Positions 31,936 to 41,412 of a stretch of DNA of 64,000 bases are shown in pieces (position 1 is the first letter of the stretch; each line of letters starts with the position of its first letter). A model generated the notes under the pieces. That model did no database searches. It was not told the origin of the DNA and was given only the letters and a program-made list of their open reading frames with translations. The position numbers and the translations under genes are program-made. The DNA is from an uncultured Eubacteriales bacterium (lineage in GTDB: Bacteria > Bacillota > Clostridia > Oscillospirales > Oscillospiraceae), in the NCBI GenBank assembly GCA_900316205.1, contig ONBX01000004.1, forward strand, positions 58,641 through 122,640. Reading direction: 5' to 3'.

Positions 31936-32104
31936 TGCGACTGTTGCAGACCATACAACAGTTTGTACCATGGAACAGAGTGTATTCTGGGCTGCTGGAA
32001 GATACGGATTGCACCCGCAGGGCAGACCCCACACCAGTGCGCGCACTGGTTCGCAATGACAGTGCCGGGCTTTGCCCGGCACATTGACGGATCGGAGCCA
32101 AGAT
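31936..32104. repeat. Repeat insertion between rnhB and yraN
   Basis: Holds the CCAGTGCGCGCACTGG palindrome with GGATTGC and GCAATGACA flanks, a CTGTTG...CAACAG hairpin (31940-31952) and a CCGGGCTTTGCCCGG hairpin (32070-32084). It breaks up a gene pair that is usually close-packed. Confidence 0.6.
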
Positions 32105-32464
32105 ATGGACAAACGGTCTTTGGGACAATTCGGAGAAGAACAGGCGGCACGGTATCTGCGCCGCCGTTTTTATACGATCCTGGAGCGCAACTACCGCTGC
32201 CGCTTCGGAGAGATCGACCTGATCGCAAAGCGGGCGGGGGTGCTGGCCTTTGTGGAGGTGAAGCTCCGCCGGGACGATCGGCACGGCGAGGCCCGGGAAT
32301 TCGTCACGGCGCGCAAGCAGCAGCGGGTGATGGCCGCGGCCCAGCTCTGGCTGAGCCAGCATGAGACGCAGCTCCAGCCCCGCTTCGACGTGATCGAGGT
32401 CTACGCCCCTCAGGGCGAGGAGGGGCCGGTGCAGATCCATCACATCGCAAACGCGTTCCCGTAA
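32105..32464 (+). CDS. yraN: YraN family (UPF0102) nuclease-like protein
   Basis: A 119-residue protein starting MDKRSLGQFGEEQAARYLRRR and showing the family core NYRCRFGEIDLIAKRAGVLAFVEVKLRRD, whose Asp and EVK residues fit the restriction-endonuclease-like fold. Its cellular role is not settled. The ATG at 32105 follows GGAG. It lies after rnhB as in many Firmicutes. Confidence 0.93.
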   Translation: MDKRSLGQFGEEQAARYLRRRFYTILERNYRCRFGEIDLIAKRAGVLAFVEVKLRRDDRHGEAREFVTARKQQRVMAAAQLWLSQHETQLQPRFDVIEVYAPQGEEGPVQIHHIANAFP

Positions 32465-32513
32465 ATTCGGAATGCGGAGTTCGGAATTGCGTGTCCCTTG
32501 TGCGTGGGGAGAC

Positions 32514-32542
32514 TTGCCCCGGCGGGGGCTTTATGATACAAT
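32514..32542 (+). promoter_or_regulatory. Promoter of the GPH transporter
   Basis: TTGCCC (32514-32519) and TACAAT (32537-32542), spacer 17 bp. Confidence 0.6.
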
Positions 32543-32600
32543 TCAACACAGTGAGATCCCATGATATCGAAAGAATAACAGAGCGATGGAGGAGAACAGC

Positions 32601-34094
32601 ATGAAAGAAAGCATCAGCGGCAGAAAGCCCAATTACGGTTTTCTCAGCCAAGTGGCCTACGGCATGGGTGAATTCTTCAACGGCGGCTGCTTTGTCATCA
32701 TCAATTCGTTTTTCCTGGTCTTTCTGACAAAAGCCATGGGCATGCCCACGGCCCTGGCCGGCACCATCCCCCTGGTGGGCAAGATCTGGGACGCCATCAC
32801 CGACCCCATCATGGGCAACATCACCGACCGGACCCGCTCCCGCTTCGGCCCCAAGCGCTTTTACATCCTGATCGGCAGCATTGCCTCTGCCATCACCTTT
32901 GTCACCATGTGGCTGAGCATCTCCTCCAGGTCCATGGGTGTGCTGTACGCCTTCTATCTCATCATGTACTGCCTCTTCAACACGGGCTTTACCGTGCTGA
33001 TGGTGCCCTATAACGGGCTGCTGCCCGACATGATGGACGATTACACCGTGCGCTCCAAGTTCTCCAACATGCGCATGGTCTGGTCCACCCTGGGCGCCAT
33101 GGTCTGCGGTCTGGTGCCCTCCTTCCTGATCCGGGACACCCTGAACCCTGCGGCCTATCTGCGCTGCGCGCTGATCTTCGGCGTACTGTTCCTCATCACC
33201 TCCATGACGGTGTTCTTCGGCACCTGGGAAAAGCAGAAGGAACCCGTCAAAACCTCTCTGAAGGACAGCATCCCCCAGGCCATCAGCGTGTTCAAGAGCC
33301 GCTCCTTCCTGCTTTTCATCGGCCTCTACCTCTTCGGCCAGTGCGGCATGGACTTTGTATCCGGCATGGCGGTGTACTATGTGGACGATGTGCTGAACGC
33401 CTATGCCAACGGCGTTTTCACCTATCTGATGGCGGCGCTGATGATCTCCCAGCTGGCCGGTATGGCGGTGTTCGGCCCCTTCATGAGCCGCACCTCCAAG
33501 AAGATGACCATCCTTGTCGGCGCGCCCATCCGCCTTGTCGGCATTCTGGGCCTGCTGGGCTTTGCCCATGAGGGCGCGCCCCTCGTGCCCATCCTGGGCT
33601 TCACGGCCCTGGTGGGCTTCGGCAACGCCGGCTCCCTCACCGGTATCTTTGCCATCATGGCGGACATGGCCGATGTGGACGAGCTTATCACCTCCGTCCG
33701 CCGCCCCGGCATCGTGAGCAGCATGGCCACCTTCATCCGCAAGGTGTCCTCCGGCCTCTCCGCCTCTGCCATCGGCTTTCTGCTGGCGGCTGTGGGCTAT
33801 GACGAGGTGCTGGCCAAGTCCGGCATGAGACAGGCCGCCTTCACCCAGCGGGGCATCGCCCTGATCTTCGTCCTGGCACCCGCGATTCTGACCATCCTCC
33901 TGATCCTGGTGGACGTGATCTTCCCCATGACGGGCAAGGAGTTCTCCCTGGTGCAAAAGGAGATCGCCCGCCGCAAGGGCGAGGACAAGACCCTTGCCAC
34001 CCAGGAGGAGAAGGAAATCCTCAAGAAGGTCACCGGCTTCGAATATGTCGATCTTTGGAGCGAAGGGAACACTTCCCTGGGCAGAAGAGCCTAG
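32601..34094 (+). CDS. GPH-family (MelB-like) sugar:cation symporter, MFS fold
   Basis: A 497-residue protein with about twelve transmembrane helices. Family markers are YGMGEFFNGGCFVIINSFFLVFLT, the first-half motif GKIWDAITDPIMGNITDRTRSRFGPKRFYIL and VPYNGLLPDMMDDYTVRSKFSN. GPH transporters bring in glycosides, pentosides or hexuronides with Na+ or H+. The start at 32601 follows GGAGGAG. No sugar-using enzyme is adjacent, so the substrate is open. The stop codon TAG (34092-34094) touches the left end of a MITE. Confidence 0.88.
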   Translation: MKESISGRKPNYGFLSQVAYGMGEFFNGGCFVIINSFFLVFLTKAMGMPTALAGTIPLVGKIWDAITDPIMGNITDRTRSRFGPKRFYILIGSIASAITFVTMWLSISSRSMGVLYAFYLIMYCLFNTGFTVLMVPYNGLLPDMMDDYTVRSKFSNMRMVWSTLGAMVCGLVPSFLIRDTLNPAAYLRCALIFGVLFLITSMTVFFGTWEKQKEPVKTSLKDSIPQAISVFKSRSFLLFIGLYLFGQCGMDFVSGMAVYYVDDVLNAYANGVFTYLMAALMISQLAGMAVFGPFMSRTSKKMTILVGAPIRLVGILGLLGFAHEGAPLVPILGFTALVGFGNAGSLTGIFAIMADMADVDELITSVRRPGIVSSMATFIRKVSSGLSASAIGFLLAAVGYDEVLAKSGMRQAAFTQRGIALIFVLAPAILTILLILVDVIFPMTGKEFSLVQKEIARRKGEDKTLATQEEKEILKKVTGFEYVDLWSEGNTSLGRRA

Positions 34095-34232
34095 GTAAAC
34101 GCTGATCAAATCATCTGCGGCGCCTCCCGGATAATTTGTGCTCTGATTTCGTCACTTTTTCTTGCAATACACAAAGTATTCCTGCGAAAAAGTGCCATCA
34201 TCAGAACGCAAATTTTCTCGGGATTCGCTCTG
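34095..34232. mobile_element. MITE family GTAAACG, copy 3, right end missing
   Basis: Left end GTAAACGCTGATCAAATCA and the shared core to TCTCGGGATTCGCTCT match the other copies; the GATTTAATCATCGTTTAC end is replaced by unrelated sequence. It begins directly after the transporter's stop codon. Confidence 0.8.
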
Positions 34233-34304
34233 CAGGATGACATGCGGAGGCTTACGGCCTGCGCCGACAGGGAGGCCCTTTCCTGACAATGCACCGGTTA
34301 AAAT

Positions 34305-34342
34305 AGGTTCGGCGACTTCGCAGATCCTACGAAATCGCCGAA
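34305..34342. repeat. GTTCGGCGA...TCGCCGAAC hairpin
   Basis: An inverted repeat identical in type to the centre of the elements at 2959 and 35363 but without their outer arms. It lies 15 bases past the stop of the minus-strand DUF1540 gene. Confidence 0.6.
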
Positions 34343-34356
34343 CTTCTTTTCTGTTT

Positions 34357-34530
34357 TCAGCAGGTGCCTCTGGGGCAGAAGGTGCCGCAGTAGGTCTCGC
34401 CCTTGGTGATGGCCTTTTCGTTCTTTACCTTGATGTGCTGGGCAGAGCAGCGGCAGTCCACGGTGTTGTACTTGCAGGCGGTAACGTCGCAGCCCACGCC
34501 GGGATTTGTTTCCTTGGTTTCAAATTCCAT
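34357..34530 (-). CDS. DUF1540 Cys-rich small protein
   Basis: A 57-residue protein with the DUF1540 pattern GVGCDVTACKYNTVDCRCSAQHIKV...TYCGTFCP. The Cys residues probably bind a metal. Members are common in spore-forming Firmicutes; the role is unknown. The ATG at 34530 follows AAAGGATGG. It is divergent from the phosphoesterase gene. Confidence 0.85.
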   Translation of the reverse strand: MEFETKETNPGVGCDVTACKYNTVDCRCSAQHIKVKNEKAITKGETYCGTFCPRGTC

Positions 34531-34601
34531 ATCGGTTCCATCCTTTCTTTTGGATGCTGTTAGTATCTGTGGCAGCCTGCCTTTTATGCGGAGTTGAAAA
34601 A

Positions 34602-35291
34602 ATGGCATTATATGCGATCGGCGATCTCCATCTTTCTCTCGGAAGCGACAAGCCTATGGATGTTTTCGGCGAAAAGTGGAAGGACCACGCCCAAAAATTG
34701 AAAAACGGCTTTGCCTGCGTGGGCGAGAACGATGTGACAGTCCTCTGCGGCGATTTGAGCTGGGCCATGAGCCTCCGGGAGGCGGAGGCGGACTTTCGCT
34801 TTATGCAGGAGCTCCCCGGCAAAAAGCTGATCCTCAAGGGCAACCACGATTACTGGTGGAGCACCGCCGCCAAGGCCTACAAGTTCTTCGGGGAAAAGGG
34901 CTTTGACAGCCTGCAGATCCTCCACAACAACTGCTATGTCTACGGAGACTATGCCCTCTGCGGCACACGGGGCTGGTTTTACGAGGAGGAGACCGGCGGA
35001 GCGCACGACGAGAAGATCATGCGCCGGGAGATCCTGCGGCTGGAGGCCTCCCTGAACGCGGCGGGGGAGCGGGAGAAGCTGGTCTTTCTCCACTATCCGC
35101 CTATCTACCAGAAATACGAGTGCCCCGAGATCCTGGCGCTGCTGGAAAAGCACCGGGTGAGGCTCTGCTGCTACGGGCACATCCACGGCAAGGGCATCTA
35201 TTCTGCCTTCAACGGCTGGCGGGGCTGCACGGAGTTTCGCCTCCTCTCGGCGGACGCGGTGGATTTCACCCCGGTCAGACTGCTGGACTGA
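34602..35291 (+). CDS. Calcineurin-like metallophosphoesterase
   Basis: A 229-residue protein with the full metal-binding set: GDLHLSL (D-x-H), VLCGDLSWAM (GD), KGNHDYWW (GNHD), FLHYPPIY (His) and CYGHIHGKG (GH-x-H). It hydrolyses phosphomonoesters or diesters; the substrate is unknown. ATG 34602 follows CGGAG. Longer frames run back into the divergent DUF1540 gene. It stands alone. Confidence 0.9.
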   Translation: MALYAIGDLHLSLGSDKPMDVFGEKWKDHAQKLKNGFACVGENDVTVLCGDLSWAMSLREAEADFRFMQELPGKKLILKGNHDYWWSTAAKAYKFFGEKGFDSLQILHNNCYVYGDYALCGTRGWFYEEETGGAHDEKIMRREILRLEASLNAAGEREKLVFLHYPPIYQKYECPEILALLEKHRVRLCCYGHIHGKGIYSAFNGWRGCTEFRLLSADAVDFTPVRLLD

Positions 35292-35362
35292 ACCAAGACA
35301 TATGGGCTGACGAAGCGATGACCAACTGCAAAGCGAAAAACAGAGGGTAAAGTGCAGCAAGC

Positions 35363-35509
35363 GCAGGGGAGAGGCTCGCCCCTCCCGGCAGCAGAAAAGC
35401 TTTCACAGAAAACGGTTCGGCGAATTCGCAGATGGTTGTACGAATTCGCCGAACAGTTCTTTGTCGTCCTTGCCCTATACCGCCGGGAGGGCGCAAGGCC
35501 CTCCCCTAC
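35363..35509. repeat. Inverted-repeat element, copy 2
   Basis: Matches 2959-3101: outer arms GCAGGGGAGAGGCTCGCCCCTCC / GGGCGCAAGGCCCTCCCCTAC in pairing order, central hairpin GTTCGGCGAATTCGCAGAT...GAATTCGCCGAAC (35415-35453). Confidence 0.7.
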
Positions 35510-35587
35510 GACGAAACCAGGCTTCGCCGGCCCTGTTTCGATTTTGCGGCGCGCCCTTAAAAAGCCCGATTATTCAAGAATTTTTCA

Positions 35588-35616
35588 TTGATTTTATTGG
35601 CGTTATCTGATAAGAT
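35588..35616 (+). promoter_or_regulatory. Promoter of tig
   Basis: TTGATT (35588-35593) and TAAGAT (35611-35616), spacer 17 bp. No CIRCE-like or CtsR-like operator was seen. Confidence 0.6.
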
Positions 35617-35699
35617 AAGACGCTGTGTGTCAGAGAAACATACGATGCACGGATAAAGCGCGTTTATTCGTGCTTGTATCAAATAGGAGGAAAGCAATC

Positions 35700-37028
35700 A
35701 TGATTCTGAAGAATGTGGAAAAGAAAGAAAATAACTCTGCTCTCTTTACGGTGGAGTCCGACGCCGCCGAGTTTGAGGCCGCCGTCAACGGCGCTTACCT
35801 GAAGGCCAAGAGCAGCATCAATATTCCCGGCTTCCGCAAGGGCAAGGCTCCCCGCGCCCTCGTGGAGTCCATGTACGGCCACGAGGTCTTCTACCAGGAC
35901 GCTATGGACGACCTGGCCCCCAAGGCCTTTGAGCAGGGCCTCACCGAGGGTGAGCTGCGCATCGTTGGCCAGCCCGCCATCGACAATGTGGAAGTCACCG
36001 AGGAGCGCACCGTGCGCTACACCTTCTCCGTCACCCTGTACCCCGAGGTCACCCTGGGCCAGTACAAGGGCCTGAAGGCCCCCAAGGAGATCACCACCGT
36101 TTCCGACGAGGAGATCGACGAAGAGGTGGAGAAGACTCGCAAGCAGAACGCCCGCAAGGTCTCCGTGGAGGACCGCGCCGCCCAGATGGGCGACACCGTC
36201 AACATCGACTTCGACGGCTTCCTCAACGGCGAGCGCTTCGACGGCGGCAAGGCCGAGGGCTATGAGCTGGAGCTGGGCTCCAACTCCTTCGTGCCCGGCT
36301 TTGAGGAGCAGGTCGTGGGCATGCAGATCGGCGAGGAGAAGGACCTGGACATCACCTTCCCCGAGACCTATGTGGAGAATCTGGCCGGCAAGGCCGTCGT
36401 CTTCAAGGTGAAGCTCAATTCCATCACCTTCCCGGAGCTGCCCGAGCTGGACGACGAGTTTGCCAAGGACGTCTCCGAGTTCGACACCCTGGACGAGTAC
36501 AAGGAGGACCTGCGCAAGCAGCTGCAGGAGAAGTACAACGACCAGGCCGAGAACGTGTTCCGCTCCCTCATCATGAAGCAGGCCGCCGACAACATGAGCT
36601 GCGACGTGCCCGACTCCATGATCCAGGAGAAGGCCGAGGAGATCATCCGCAACTACGCCGCCAACTTCGGCATGACCGACCGCAGCGTGGAGCTGGAGAA
36701 GCTGGTGCGCATGATGGGCATCGACAGCGAGACCATGAACCAGTCCATCCTGCCCTCCGCCCAGATGCAGGTTCGCACGGAGCTGCTGCTGGAGGCCGTT
36801 GCCAAGGCCGAGGGCATCGAGCTCACCGAGGAGGAGACCGAGGAGTATCTGAAGAAGATTGCCGACAGCGTCAACGCCAAGCCCGAGGAGATCCGGGAGT
36901 ACTTTGGCCTGGAGACCATCCGCAACGAGTATCTGAAGGAGAAGGCCACCGACGTCATCATGAATTCCGCCGAGATCGGCGAGATGCCGGAACCCCAGGA
37001 GGCCCCTGCCGAGGAGAGCCAGGAATAA
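35700..37028 (+). CDS. tig: Trigger factor
   Basis: A 442-residue ribosome-associated chaperone. The N-terminal ribosome-binding domain includes the signature GFRKGKAPRALVE. The FKBP-type domain at about 150-235 reads GDTVNIDFDGFLNGERFDGGKAEGYELELGSNSFVPGFEEQVVG, followed by a helical C-terminal domain with an acidic tail. It shields nascent chains and speeds proline isomerisation. ATG 35700 follows TAGGAGG. It heads the proteostasis block tig-clpP-clpX-lon-engB, a common order. Confidence 0.96.
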   Translation: MILKNVEKKENNSALFTVESDAAEFEAAVNGAYLKAKSSINIPGFRKGKAPRALVESMYGHEVFYQDAMDDLAPKAFEQGLTEGELRIVGQPAIDNVEVTEERTVRYTFSVTLYPEVTLGQYKGLKAPKEITTVSDEEIDEEVEKTRKQNARKVSVEDRAAQMGDTVNIDFDGFLNGERFDGGKAEGYELELGSNSFVPGFEEQVVGMQIGEEKDLDITFPETYVENLAGKAVVFKVKLNSITFPELPELDDEFAKDVSEFDTLDEYKEDLRKQLQEKYNDQAENVFRSLIMKQAADNMSCDVPDSMIQEKAEEIIRNYAANFGMTDRSVELEKLVRMMGIDSETMNQSILPSAQMQVRTELLLEAVAKAEGIELTEEETEEYLKKIADSVNAKPEEIREYFGLETIRNEYLKEKATDVIMNSAEIGEMPEPQEAPAEESQE

Positions 37029-37074
37029 AGATTTCCGAAAGCGGATATGCTCCTGATGAAAGGAGAGTTACTCA

Positions 37075-37656
37075 ATGAGCTTAGTTCCCTATGTTGTCGA
37101 ACAGACCAGCCGCGGTGAGCGGTCTTACGACATCTTTTCCCGCCTGCTGAACGACCGCATCGTTATGCTGTCCGAAGAGGTGAACGATACCACCGCAAGC
37201 CTGATCGTGGCCCAGCTTCTGTATCTGGAGGCCCAGGACCCGGACAAGGACATTCAGTTTTATATCAACAGCCCCGGCGGCAGCGTCAGCGCCGGCATGG
37301 CCATCTATGACACCATGCAGTACATCAAGCCTGATGTCTCCACCATCTGCGTGGGCATGGCCGCCTCCATGGGCGCCTTCCTGCTGTCCTCCGGCGCCAA
37401 GGGCAAGCGCATCGCCCTGCCCAATGCCGAGATCATGATCCACCAGCCCTCCGCCGGCACCCAGGGCAAGGTCACGGACATGGAGATCGATGTGGAGCAC
37501 TTCCTGAAGATCAAGGAGCGTCTCAACAAGATCCTGGCCGCGAACACCGGCAAGACCCCCGAGCAGGTGAAGGCCGACTCGGAGCGGGACCGCTGGCTCA
37601 CCGCCGAAGAGGCCCAGGAATACGGCCTCATCGACAAGGTCATCTATCAGCGCTAA
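37075..37656 (+). CDS. clpP: ATP-dependent Clp protease proteolytic subunit
   Basis: A 193-residue serine protease with the triad Ser98 (GMAASMGA), His123 (MIHQP) and Asp172 (ERDRW). It forms the barrel that degrades proteins fed by ClpX or ClpC. AAAGGAGAG lies before the ATG. The gene lies between tig and clpX. Confidence 0.98.
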   Translation: MSLVPYVVEQTSRGERSYDIFSRLLNDRIVMLSEEVNDTTASLIVAQLLYLEAQDPDKDIQFYINSPGGSVSAGMAIYDTMQYIKPDVSTICVGMAASMGAFLLSSGAKGKRIALPNAEIMIHQPSAGTQGKVTDMEIDVEHFLKIKERLNKILAANTGKTPEQVKADSERDRWLTAEEAQEYGLIDKVIYQR

Positions 37657-37720
37657 AGCATTTGCGGGGCGGGCGTCAGCCCGTCCCGCGTCTGATTCCT
37701 GTGCGTAATAGGAGAAATGT

Positions 37721-38983
37721 ATGGCAAGAACTGACGAAACAAGAAAAAGCATCCGCTGCTCCTTCTGCGGCAAGCCCCAGTCCCTGGTGAACCGGCTCAT
37801 CGCCGGCAACGGCAGCTACATCTGCGATGAGTGCGTGCGCATGTGCATGAGCATCATCGGCGAGACGCCCGCCGCCCCGGCCCCCCAGGTGACCGGCTAT
37901 GACGGGCTGCCCCTGGCCTTCGAGAAGCTCCCCAAGCCCATCCAGATCAAGGAGAACCTGGACCAGTACGTCATCGGCCAGGAGCGGGCCAAGATGGTGC
38001 TGTCGGTTGCGGTCTACAACCACTATAAGCGCATCCTCCATGCCGCTGAGGACGACGTGGAGCTGCAGAAGAGCAACATCCTGCTCATCGGCCCCACGGG
38101 CAGCGGCAAGACCCTCTTCGCCCAGACCATGGCCAAGATGCTGGACGTCCCCTTCGCCATCGCCGACGCCACCACCCTGACGGAGGCCGGCTATGTGGGC
38201 GAGGACGTGGAGAATGTGATCCTGAAGCTGCTGCAGGCCGCGGATTTTGACGTGGAGCGGGCCCAGCGGGGCATCATTTACATCGACGAGATCGACAAGA
38301 TCGCACGCAAGAGCGAGAACACCTCCATCACCCGGGACGTCTCCGGTGAGGGTGTGCAGCAGGCGCTCTTAAAGCTGCTGGAGGGCACCATTGCCAACGT
38401 CCCGCCCCAGGGCGGACGGAAGCACCCCCACCAGGAGTTCATCCACGTGGACACCAGCAACATCCTCTTCATCTGCGGCGGCGCCTTCGACGGTCTGGAT
38501 AAGATCATCGAAAAGCGCACCGACAAGAAGACCATGGGCTTCGGCGCCGAGATCAAGAGCAGCACCGAGCGGGACGTGGGGGAGATCCTCGCCCAGGTCC
38601 AGCAGCACGACCTGCTGAAATTCGGCATCATCCCCGAGCTCATCGGCCGTCTGCCGGTGGTGGCGTCCCTGGACTCCCTCAAGCGGGAGGACCTGGTGCG
38701 CATCCTGCAAGAGCCGAAAAACGCCATGACCCGCCAGTATCAGGCGCTGCTGCGCTTCGACGGCGTGGAGCTGGAATATGAGCCCGCCGCCCTGGAGGCC
38801 ATTGCCGACAAGGCCATCCAGCGCAAGATCGGCGCGAGAGGTCTCCGGAGTGTGATGGAGAGCGTCATGACCGAGCTCATGTACACCATCCCCTCCGACC
38901 CCACGGTGGAGAAGGTCATCATCACCGCTGCCTGCGTCAGCGGCGAGGAAAAGCCCACCATCATCCGCAAAGAGAACAAGTGA
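37721..38983 (+). CDS. clpX: ATP-dependent Clp protease ATP-binding subunit ClpX
   Basis: A 420-residue AAA+ unfoldase. The N-terminal zinc finger has Cys pairs CSFCGK and CDEC, Walker A is GPTGSGKT, Walker [11 protein letters not shown], and the pore and sensor regions are standard. It hands substrates to ClpP encoded just upstream. A GGAGAAATGT site precedes the ATG. Confidence 0.98.
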   Translation: MARTDETRKSIRCSFCGKPQSLVNRLIAGNGSYICDECVRMCMSIIGETPAAPAPQVTGYDGLPLAFEKLPKPIQIKENLDQYVIGQERAKMVLSVAVYNHYKRILHAAEDDVELQKSNILLIGPTGSGKTLFAQTMAKMLDVPFAIADATTLTEAGYVGEDVENVILKLLQAADFDVERAQRGIIYIDEIDKIARKSENTSITRDVSGEGVQQALLKLLEGTIANVPPQGGRKHPHQEFIHVDTSNILFICGGAFDGLDKIIEKRTDKKTMGFGAEIKSSTERDVGEILAQVQQHDLLKFGIIPELIGRLPVVASLDSLKREDLVRILQEPKNAMTRQYQALLRFDGVELEYEPAALEAIADKAIQRKIGARGLRSVMESVMTELMYTIPSDPTVEKVIITAACVSGEEKPTIIRKENK

Positions 38984-39012
38984 GAGTACCCCCCTCCGGA
39001 AAGGAGTAAAGC

Positions 39013-41406
39013 ATGAGCGAAACGACAACCGAAATCATCCGCCTGCCGCTGCTGGCCCTGCGGGGACTGAACGTGTTCCCCGGCATGCTCCTGACCTTCG
39101 ATGTGGAGCGCAGCGCCTCCATCGGCGCCCTGGCCGCCGCGTCCAAGCGCAACCAGATCATCTTCCTGGCCGCCCAGAAGGACATCAGCGTGGATCTGCC
39201 CGAGGCCGGGGACATCTACGCCGTGGGCACCGTCTGCCGCATCCGGCAGCAGCTTCGCCAGCCTCAGGGCAACATGTGCCGGGTCATGGTGGAGGGCCTG
39301 TACCGGGCCCGGGCCGAGGAGATCCGCACCGATCCCAAGGGCTACAGCGCCTCCGTCCGCCCCCTGCCCGACAAGGAAGAGCGGACCAATTCCACCCGCA
39401 CCGAGGCATTGCTCCGCAGCTGCGTGTCCCTGTTCCAGGAGTATCTGCAGCTGAGCCCCGAGATGCCGGGCGAGCAGATCCTGAACGTGCTGGCCAATCC
39501 CAACCCGGCCTACGTGTCGGATTACCTGGCCCAGAACGTCCACTTCCGCCTGGAAGATAAACAGATGCTCCTGGAGGAGAGCGCCCCCTCCCGCCGTCTC
39601 GCGCTGCTGGTGCGGCTGCTGAACCGGGAGATCGATGTGATGAGCATCGAAAAGGAGCTCAACGAGCAGACCCAGGAGCAGATGAACCGCAGCCAGCGGG
39701 AGTACTACCTGCGGGAAGAGATGAAGATCATCCAGTCCGAGCTGGGCGAGGACGGTCTCACCGACGATTTTGACGAGTACCGCCAGCGCATCGAGGCGCT
39801 CCAGGTCACCGACGAGGTGCGGGAGAAGCTGAAAAAAGAACTGAGCCGCCTACAGAAGCAGCCCTTCGGCTCCGCCGAGGCGGCGGTGCTGCGGGGGTAT
39901 CTTGACACCTGCCTGGAGCTGCCCTGGGGCAAGACCACCCAGGAGACCGTGGACCTGGCCAAGGCCCGCAAGATCCTGGACGACGAGCACTTCGGCCTGG
40001 ATAAGGTGAAGGAGCGGATCCTGGAGTACCTGGCGGTGAAGCAGCTTTCTCCGGACATCAAGGGCGGCCTGCTCTGCCTGGTAGGTCCTCCGGGAACCGG
40101 CAAGACCAGCATCGCCATGAGCGTGGCCCACGCCACCGGGCGGAAGCTTGTGCGCGTGTCTCTCGGCGGCATCCATGACGAGGCCGAGATCCGCGGCCAC
40201 CGCAAAACATACATCGGCTCCATGCCGGGCCGCATCATCGCCGGCATCCAGCAGGCGGGCAGCTGCAACCCCCTGATGGTGCTGGACGAGATCGACAAGC
40301 TGGGCTCCGATTACCGGGGCGACCCCAGCGCTGCTCTGCTGGAGGCCCTGGATCCGGAGCAGAACGCTACTTTCCGGGACCACTTCCTGGAGCTGCCCTT
40401 TGACCTGTCCGGGGTCTTCTTCATCACCACCGCCAACACTACCTCCACCATTCCCCGCGCCCTGCTGGACCGGATGGAGGTCATTGAACTCTCCAGCTAC
40501 ACCGACGAGGAGAAGCTGCAGATCGCAAAGCGCCATCTCATCCCCAAGCAGCGGAAAAAGCACGGTCTCAAGGCTGCCCAGCTCAAGATCGAGGACGCCG
40601 CCATCCGGGAGATCATCCGGGGCTACACCCGGGAATCCGGTGTGCGCGTGCTGGAGCGGGAGCTGGCCGCCGTCTGCCGCAAGGCTGCGGAGGGCGTGGC
40701 CGAGGAGAAGTACAAATCCCTCCCCGTGAAGGCCGGCAAGCTGGAGCCCCTGCTGGGTCCGGCCCGCTTCAAGCCCGACGCCCTGCGCACCCGGCCGGAG
40801 ATCGGCCTGGTCCGGGGCCTTGCCTACACGGAAGTGGGCGGGGAGGTGCTGGATGTGGAAGTGGCCGTGCTCCCCGGAAGCGGCAAGCTGGAGCTCACCG
40901 GCAACCTGGGCGATGTGATGAAGGAATCCGCCCGGGCGGCCATGAGCTATATCCGCTCCCGCGCCGAGATGCTGGGCATCGACCCGGACTTCTATAAGAA
41001 CAGCGACATTCACATCCACTTCCCCGAGGGCGCCGTGCCCAAGGATGGTCCCTCCGCCGGCATCACCGTGACCATCGCCCTCATCTCCGCCCTCACCGGG
41101 ACGCCGGTGCGCAGCGACGTGGCCATGACCGGCGAGATCACCCTGCGGGGCAGGATCCTCCCCATCGGGGGACTGCGGGAAAAGACCATGGCTGCGCTTC
41201 GCGCCGGGGTCAAGACCGTGATCATCCCGGCGGACAATGAGCCCGACCTGCAGGAGATCGACCAGACGGTCCGCGCCGGGCTGCACTTCGTGCCGGTGGA
41301 CCACGCGGACGCTGCGCTGGACGTGGCGCTGCTGCGGGGCGAGCTGCACGAGACCATGCCGCTGCCTGCCGCCCCCACCAAGGGCAGAAAGGCCCTTCGG
41401 GTGTAA
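39013..41406 (+). CDS. lon: ATP-dependent protease Lon
   Basis: A 797-residue Lon protease: N-terminal substrate-binding domain with PLLALRGLNVFPGM, coiled region near 200-280, AAA+ module with Walker A GPPGTGKT (358-365), and the C-terminal protease domain with the dyad Ser681 (KDGPSAG) and Lys724 (REKTMAA). It degrades misfolded and regulatory proteins. AAGGAG lies before the ATG; engB follows after 6 bases. Confidence 0.98.
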   Translation: MSETTTEIIRLPLLALRGLNVFPGMLLTFDVERSASIGALAAASKRNQIIFLAAQKDISVDLPEAGDIYAVGTVCRIRQQLRQPQGNMCRVMVEGLYRARAEEIRTDPKGYSASVRPLPDKEERTNSTRTEALLRSCVSLFQEYLQLSPEMPGEQILNVLANPNPAYVSDYLAQNVHFRLEDKQMLLEESAPSRRLALLVRLLNREIDVMSIEKELNEQTQEQMNRSQREYYLREEMKIIQSELGEDGLTDDFDEYRQRIEALQVTDEVREKLKKELSRLQKQPFGSAEAAVLRGYLDTCLELPWGKTTQETVDLAKARKILDDEHFGLDKVKERILEYLAVKQLSPDIKGGLLCLVGPPGTGKTSIAMSVAHATGRKLVRVSLGGIHDEAEIRGHRKTYIGSMPGRIIAGIQQAGSCNPLMVLDEIDKLGSDYRGDPSAALLEALDPEQNATFRDHFLELPFDLSGVFFITTANTTSTIPRALLDRMEVIELSSYTDEEKLQIAKRHLIPKQRKKHGLKAAQLKIEDAAIREIIRGYTRESGVRVLERELAAVCRKAAEGVAEEKYKSLPVKAGKLEPLLGPARFKPDALRTRPEIGLVRGLAYTEVGGEVLDVEVAVLPGSGKLELTGNLGDVMKESARAAMSYIRSRAEMLGIDPDFYKNSDIHIHFPEGAVPKDGPSAGITVTIALISALTGTPVRSDVAMTGEITLRGRILPIGGLREKTMAALRAGVKTVIIPADNEPDLQEIDQTVRAGLHFVPVDHADAALDVALLRGELHETMPLPAAPTKGRKALRV

Positions 41407-41412
41407 TCCATC

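Noticed and set aside
32304-34109. Minus-strand open frame of 601 codons opposite the sugar transporter
   Set aside because: Low-complexity His/Gly/Asp-rich shadow of the transporter gene, with no domain-like content.
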